9,078 nt of DNA from contig JAJAZF010000630.1 of the NCBI GenBank assembly GCA_026785875.1, positions 1-9,078 of the forward strand, written 5' to 3'. The notes beneath the pieces were generated by a model that was given only the letters and a program-made list of their open reading frames with translations, was not told the origin of the DNA and ran no database searches. This document shows positions 5,430 to 9,078 of this stretch, piece by piece. The position numbers and the translations under genes were made by a program. The stretch is from Chamaesiphon sp. (GTDB taxonomy: Bacteria > Cyanobacteriota > Cyanobacteriia > Cyanobacteriales > Chamaesiphonaceae). Position 1 is the stretch's first letter. Every line of letters begins with the position of its first letter.

Positions 5430-7898
5430 ATGCTCCCAACAACTATCAATCCTCGAGTGATCGACCAAAATCCCCTTCCAACCTTAGTACTCCCATTTGC
5501 CGCAGTTGGTATCACCGATATCGCACTGGTTGGTGGTAAAAATGCCTCTCTCGGCGAGATGATTCAGCAATTGACTCCCAAAGGGGTGAAAGTGCCAACG
5601 GGCTTTGCGACTACCGCTGATGCTTATCGTTAATTCGTCACCAGTGCTGGTTTAGAGCCAAAGTTACGATCGATCTTTGCCGATTTAGATGTGGAAAATG
5701 GCGACAACTTGCGGCAACGGGGCAAGCAAGCCCGCTTATTAATATTAAAAACTCCCTTCCCACCAGCATTAGAAGAAGCGATCGCGACAGCCTATCAAGA
5801 ACTATGCCAGGAATATGGCGCGGATACCGATGTCGCCGTGCGATCGAGTGCCACAGCCGAAGACTTACCCGATGCGAGTTTTGCGGGACAACAAGAGACT
5901 TATCTCAATGTCAATGGATTGAAAGCATTGCTCGAAGCTTGTGCCAAGTGCCTTGCATCGCTATTTACCAATCGAGCAATTTCTTATCGTCAAAATAACG
6001 GCTTCGACCATTTTGATGTGGCACTTTCGATCGGTGTCCAAAAAATGGTGCGCTCGGATTTAGCCACATCTGGGGTGATGTTTTCGTTGGCGAAGCCTCT
6101 CTGAAAGAGACTCGATACCGAGTCGGGTTTCAAAGATACTGCCTTAATTACCGCCGCCTATGGTTTAGGTGAAAATATCGTTCAAGGTGCTGTCAATCCC
6201 GATGAATATTTAGTATTTAAACCAACACTCGAACAGGGATATCGCCCGATAATTAAGCAGCAATTGGGCAGCAAAGAAATTAAGATGGTTTACGACGTGA
6301 GCGGTTCTAAACTAACTAGAAATATCCCAGTCTCTCAATCCGATCGCGATACATTTGCATTAACTGTAGATGAAATTCTTCAGCTAGCTAACTGGGCTTG
6401 TTTAATTGAATCACATTACTCACAGGTACGTGGTGAATATACGCCAATGGATATGGAGTGGGCAAAAGATGGCATCACTCAGGAGTTATTTATCGTCCAA
6501 GCTCGTCCCGAAACGGCAAGATCGCAAAGATCGTCGAATGTTTTACAAACTTATCGCTTATTAGAATCAGGTACCGAACTAATTACTGGTCGGGCTGTGG
6601 GTGAAAAAATCGGTCAAGGTAAAGCACGAGTAATTTTAGATCTGCGAGAAATCGATTCATTCCAAGCCGGAGAAATATTAGTAACAAATCGAACCGATCC
6701 CGATTGGCAACCGATTATGAAAAAAGCCAGTGCGATCGTCACAAATACAGGCGGACGAGTCTGTCATGCGGCAATTGTAGCGCGAGAGATGGGGATTCCG
6801 GCGATCGTTGGTTGTGGGACTGCGACAAAGGTAATTCGATCGGGACAAGATATCACCGTGAGTTGTGCTTCGGGTGAAACTGGTCGAGTTTATCAAGGTT
6901 TAATCCCCTATCAAGTTGATGAAATCTCACTCGAAGATTTGCCACATACTCGGACTAAAATCATGATGAATGTTGGCAATCCTGAAGGTGTATTTGCATT
7001 GAGCGCGATCCCAAATGATGGGGTAGGTTTAGCTCGGATGGAGTTTATTATTGCCAATCACATTAAAGTGCATCCGCTGGCATTGATTCATTTTGATGAC
7101 TTGAACGATCGAGTTGCAGCGATTAAAATTGCTGAATTGACGGCTCAATATGAAGATAAGATCCAATTTTTTATCGACAATCTAGCTGAGGGTATTGGTA
7201 CGATCGCCGCCGCATTTTATCCTAAACCTGTCATCGTCCGCTTGAGCGATTTCAAGAGCAATGAATATGCCAATCTCTTAGGTGGTAAACAATTTGAACC
7301 GATCGAAGAAAATCCGATGTTGGGTTGGCGCGGCGCGTCGCGGTATTATGACGATCGATATCGCGCCGGATTTGCGTTGGAATGTCAGGCAATGAAGAAA
7401 GTTCGCGACACGATGGGTTTAACTAACATGATTTTAATGGTACCATTTTGTCGAACTCCCGCAGAAGGACGGCGAGTAATAGCGGAAATGGTGGCGAATG
7501 GATTGGTACAAGGTGAAAATGGGTTGCAAGTTTATGTGATGTGTGAATTGCCGAGTAATGTGATTCTAGCTGATGAGTTTTGCGAAATATTCGATGGTTT
7601 CTCGATCGGTTCTAACGATTTGACTCAGCTAACTTTAGGGATCGATCGAGACTCTGAGTTAGTCGCACATTTATTTGACGAACGGAATGATGCCGTTAAA
7701 CAAATGATTAGCAAGGCGATTCAAACCGTCCACAAACACGATCGCAAAATTGGAATTTGTGGGCAAGCACCGAGCGATTATCCTGAATTTGCCAAGTTTC
7801 TGGTGAATGAGGGCATCGATTCGATTAGTCTTAACCCAGATTCTGTCTTGAAGACGCGATTAGAAGTTGTAACAGCAGAACGAGATCTAACTAATTAG
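5430..7898 (+). pseudogene. ppsA: Phosphoenolpyruvate synthase, two in-frame stops
   Basis: PpsA makes phosphoenolpyruvate from pyruvate, ATP and water for gluconeogenesis. The start at 5430 has AGGA nine bases upstream; ATG 5412 is the alternative. The 822-codon frame is continuous apart from two stops. TAA is at 5631-5633 (TADAYR*FV, where relatives have Tyr), and TGA is at 6102-6104 inside an inserted 24-nt repeat (6090-6113). The N-terminal ATP/pyruvate-binding domain has LVGGKNASLGEMI and AVRSSATAEDLPDASFAGQQ. The swivelling domain has GGRVCHAAIVAREMG with the phosphorylated His at codon 446 (E. coli His421). The C-terminal barrel has GSNDLTQLTLGIDRD and GICGQAPSD with the catalytic Cys at codon 777. 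All catalytic residues and overall length are preserved, so inactivation looks recent. A sequencing error could explain the TAA but not the insertion. Confidence 0.93.
6090..6113 (+). repeat. 24-nt covarying hairpin repeat, copy C, inside ppsA
   Basis: Follows TCGTTG, starts GCGAAGCC, stem TCTCT / AGAGA with loop GAA, ends CTC then GA. It splits the conserved text VMFSL / DTESGFKDTALITAAYG. Removing exactly 24 nt restores the family sequence, so it is an insertion. Its third base onward supplies an in-frame TGA. Confidence 0.8.
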
Positions 7899-8010
7899 AA
7901 ATTTAGTTGCAAACTGATTCAGAAAATAACTGTATTTATCGATCAAAAAAATCCAGATTTAGCAAATGTTGCTGAAGTAAATTTCAATCTCTGCTGGGAA
8001 TTTTTTTTAC

Positions 8011-8030
8011 CCTCACAATATCCTCAAATT
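8011..8030 (+). repeat. 20-bp repeat upstream of DUF2949 gene (pairs with 5316-5335)
   Basis: CCTCACAAT, A, TCCTCAAATT; one mismatch to the copy before ppsA, same orientation. It lies 42 bases before the DUF2949 start codon, with TATACA at 8047-8052 between them. Confidence 0.5.
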
Positions 8031-8060
8031 GTTAATGTAAGCTGACTATACAGCATTCAT

Positions 8061-8066
8061 GAAGGG
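8061..8066 (+). promoter_or_regulatory. Ribosome binding site of DUF2949 gene
   Basis: GAAGGG, six bases before the ATG at 8073; it fixes this start. Confidence 0.6.
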
Positions 8067-8072
8067 CTAACG

Positions 8073-8291
8073 ATGAAAATCACAATTGCGAGGGACTTCC
8101 TAAACTTTTTACAAACTGACATCGCAATTCCAGCCACCGATTTACAATTAGCTATCCAAGATTCAGAAAGAACGCCGAATGTATTGCCGATGATTTTGTG
8201 GCAGTACGGACTGATAACTTTAAGCCAGTTAGACCAAATCTTTGAATGGTTACAGGGCAAGGGATCTAGCGAGCAATCGTCCCTCAAATAA
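8073..8291 (+). CDS. DUF2949 family small protein
   Basis: A 72-residue protein, starting MKITIARDFLNFLQTDIAIP and containing LPMILWQYGLITLSQLDQIF followed by EWLQ. This is the hallmark of DUF2949, a family of small soluble proteins of about 60-75 residues found essentially only in cyanobacteria. The function is unknown. There is no signal peptide or membrane segment; it is mostly predicted helix with the conserved LPM(I/V)LWQYGL core. Length and motif are normal for the family, and a good ribosome binding site precedes it, so the gene looks intact. It stands between the ppsA pseudogene and the chaperone remnants with no sign of an operon. A TAA ends it at 8289-8291. Confidence 0.88.
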   Translation: MKITIARDFLNFLQTDIAIPATDLQLAIQDSERTPNVLPMILWQYGLITLSQLDQIFEWLQGKGSSEQSSLK

Positions 8292-8328
8292 TACGACTTC
8301 TGGCTCAATGATTTCAATTCAGACTTGA

Positions 8329-8541
8329 ATTCGGGACAAAGCAATCAGATCGGGCAGTCGGATTCGGCTCAAAGGTAAAGGTCGTCCCAGTCCTTTTTCC
8401 CAACAGCGCGGCGATCTGGATCTCACGATTCTCCCTTGGAGACGCTCCGCGAACGAATTATTACCCCATCCATTTTTTCAGTTTTCAGGCGACAATCTAA
8501 CCTGGGAAGTACCCATTTGCCCAGATGAAGCTGTTTGGTGA
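8329..8541 (+). pseudogene. cbpA: DnaJ-like chaperone (CbpA type), C-terminal fragment
   Basis: The frame after a TGA at 8326-8328 reads KAIRSGSRIRLKGKGRPSPF, then QQRGDLDLTILPWRRSANEL, LPHPFFQFSGDNLTWEVPIC and PDEAVW, ending at a TGA (8539-8541). This is the second substrate-binding beta domain of DnaJ/CbpA ('GxRIRLxGKG', 'GDLYLxI.L.PHPFF', 'CEVPIxPxEAV'). The J domain with HPD, the linker and first beta domain are missing upstream; the C-terminal dimerisation region is missing downstream. A 24-nt repeat (8427-8450) adds eight codons in frame (ILPWRRSA region); without it GDLDLTNELLPHPFF has the family spacing. The frame runs straight into a CbpM remnant, so one deletion probably joined the two genes. 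cbpA-cbpM neighbours are common, which supports the symbol. Confidence 0.8.
8427..8450 (-). repeat. 24-nt covarying hairpin repeat, copy D, inside cbpA remnant
   Basis: On the minus strand it follows TTCGTTC, starts GCGGAGCG, stem TCTCC / GGAGA with loop AAG, ends ATC then G. It sits in frame within the DnaJ-like fragment. Confidence 0.7.
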
Positions 8542-8774
8542 CGGGAACTTCAACAATTGTCATCGAGCAATTTGTGCAAATGGGATCGATCGAATCTATC
8601 GGTACAATGCTCCACTCGCGGGAGATTGGGCGCATCGCTCAAATCCAACGGTTGCGGCAGGATTTAGGATTAAATCTCGTCGGCGCGACGATGGTATTAG
8701 ATCTGGCATAGGAAATCGCCCAACTTCTGGCACTACTGGAAGTATTTCGATCGACAGGGCAGCTAGGAGAATGA
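8538..8774 (+). pseudogene. cbpM: Chaperone modulator CbpM-like remnant
   Basis: CbpM proteins are MerR-like helical partners that bind the J domain of CbpA and inhibit it. The frame reads VIEQFVQMGSIESIGTMLHS, then REIGRIAQIQRLRQDLGLNL and VGATMVLDLA. It meets a TAG at 8709-8711 and continues EIAQLLALLEVF to a TGA at 8772-8774. The 'RRIxRLRxDLGxNLxGAxxVLDLL.EI..L' text is the CbpM/MerR-like C-terminal helix pair. The TAG falls where relatives have a polar residue, so a single C-to-T change could explain it. The usual N-terminal segment is absent: GTG ACG GGA at 8538 is contiguous with the cbpA fragment. The family call rests on the helical motif and the adjacent cbpA fragment. Confidence 0.65.
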
Positions 8775-8823
8775 AAAAGAGAGGAATTTTGATAATAGTC
8801 AGGTTCTATAGAAAAGCAAAATT

Positions 8824-8976
8824 ATGTTTCTTCCGATCGATCTTAATACAGTAGCTGGCTTAACCGATCGAGATGCGCTCGTTGGCGTAGCCTTTCCTTT
8901 GGAAAATCGACTCAAACAAGAAGGTTATAACGAATTACCGCTTATAAAAACCTCACTAAATCTATCCATCGGGTAA
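8824..8976 (+). pseudogene. Cation-transporting P-type ATPase, N-terminal fragment
   Basis: An ATG starts MFLPIDLNTVAGLTDRDALV, followed by GVAFPLENRLKQEGYNELPL, and ends at a TAA after 50 codons. 'GLTxxEAxxRLxQEGYNELP' is the N-terminal actuator-side domain that begins Ca2+/Mg2+-type P-type ATPases of about 900 residues. The 24-nt repeat at 8885-8908 lies inside, and removing it gives GLTDRDALVGLKQEGYNELP, exactly the family spacing. After NELP the text (LIKTSLNLSIG) no longer resembles the family, so a deletion or frame break lies near 8950. No membrane segment, DKTG phosphorylation motif or other domain remains. The 100 bases that follow, to the window's end, show no recognisable continuation. 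Confidence 0.75.
8885..8908 (+). repeat. 24-nt covarying hairpin repeat, copy B, inside P-type ATPase remnant
   Basis: Follows TCGTTG, starts GCGTAGCC, stem TTTCC / GGAAA with loop TTT, ends ATC then GA. It differs from copy A at five of 24 bases; four of these five form two compensated base pairs. Confidence 0.75.
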
Positions 8977-9078
8977 ATTAGCGCAGAATAAGTCTACGGT
9001 GTAACTTTAAGTCAATCAGATTTAACGCGGTCGCGCCTTTGACCCGACCCGCTTGGAAGATACTCGACATTGCTGTTC

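Larger units (their letters stand above)
7899..8072. other. Intergenic region ppsA to DUF2949
   Basis: AT-rich, no ORF. It contains a weak palindrome AACTAA / TTAGTT spanning the ppsA stop, a run of eight T at about 8002-8009 flanked by GGG and CCC, the 20-bp repeat at 8011-8030, and a -10-like TATACA at 8047-8052. No confident terminator or -35 box. Confidence 0.4.

Noticed and set aside
5631..5633. Possible reassignment of TAA to tyrosine, because TAA replaces an expected Tyr in both ppsA (5631) and the ABC transporter (2030-2032)
   Set aside because: The intact helicase and DUF2949 genes end normally at TAA, and the other remnants show deletions that no code change explains.
7995..8013. 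GGGAATTTTTTTTACCC as a rho-independent terminator after ppsA
   Set aside because: The stem would be three GC pairs at most with the T-run in the loop, not after the stem.

Overview
The window almost certainly comes from a cyanobacterium. CGATCG palindromes (HIP1-like) are scattered throughout, there is an intact gene of the cyanobacterial DUF2949 family, and the recognisable genes have their closest remembered relatives in cyanobacteria. The genus cannot be fixed from the sequence. The striking property is decay: only two recognisable genes look intact, a RecD/Dda-like helicase with an N-terminal helix-turn-helix (2236-3891, minus) and the DUF2949 protein (8073-8291, plus). Nearly everything else is a remnant with premature stops, frame breaks or large internal deletions. 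Layout, left to right: (1) 1-865, the 3' halves of a divergent HxlR-regulator / short-chain-dehydrogenase pair joined back to back after loss of both 5' halves and the promoter between them, flanked by a diverged 55-bp direct repeat. (2) 1014-2163, a pseudogene of a fused ABC transporter (ATPase plus ABC-2 membrane domain) with a nonsense codon and two internal deletions. (3) 2236-3891, the intact helicase, with a tandem 10-bp repeat just upstream of its start. (4) 4079-4445, an unrecognised small ORF running out of frame into the tail of a SnoaL-like (SgcJ/EcaC-type) gene. (5) 4794-5256, an IS630-family transposase remnant with an internal copy of its own terminal sequence. (6) 5430-7898, a nearly complete phosphoenolpyruvate synthase gene (ppsA) broken by two in-frame stops. 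(7) DUF2949. (8) 8329-8774, remnants of a cbpA (DnaJ-like) / cbpM pair fused by deletion. (9) 8824-8976, the first 50 codons of a cation P-type ATPase. The most interesting signal is a 24-nt interspersed element present four times (5257-5280, 6090-6113, 8427-8450, 8885-8908). All copies form a 5-bp stem with a 3-nt loop, and the stem bases differ between copies by compensatory changes. All copies sit directly after TCGTT(G/C) on their own strand. At least three lie inside protein genes, where removing exactly 24 nt restores the expected protein length and frame. In ppsA the inserted copy brings its own in-frame TGA. This looks like a tiny, structure-conserved, probably non-autonomous mobile repeat. 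As a whole the segment reads as chromosome under relaxed selection, in which small insertions, microhomology deletions and IS debris accumulate around two genes that are still maintained.
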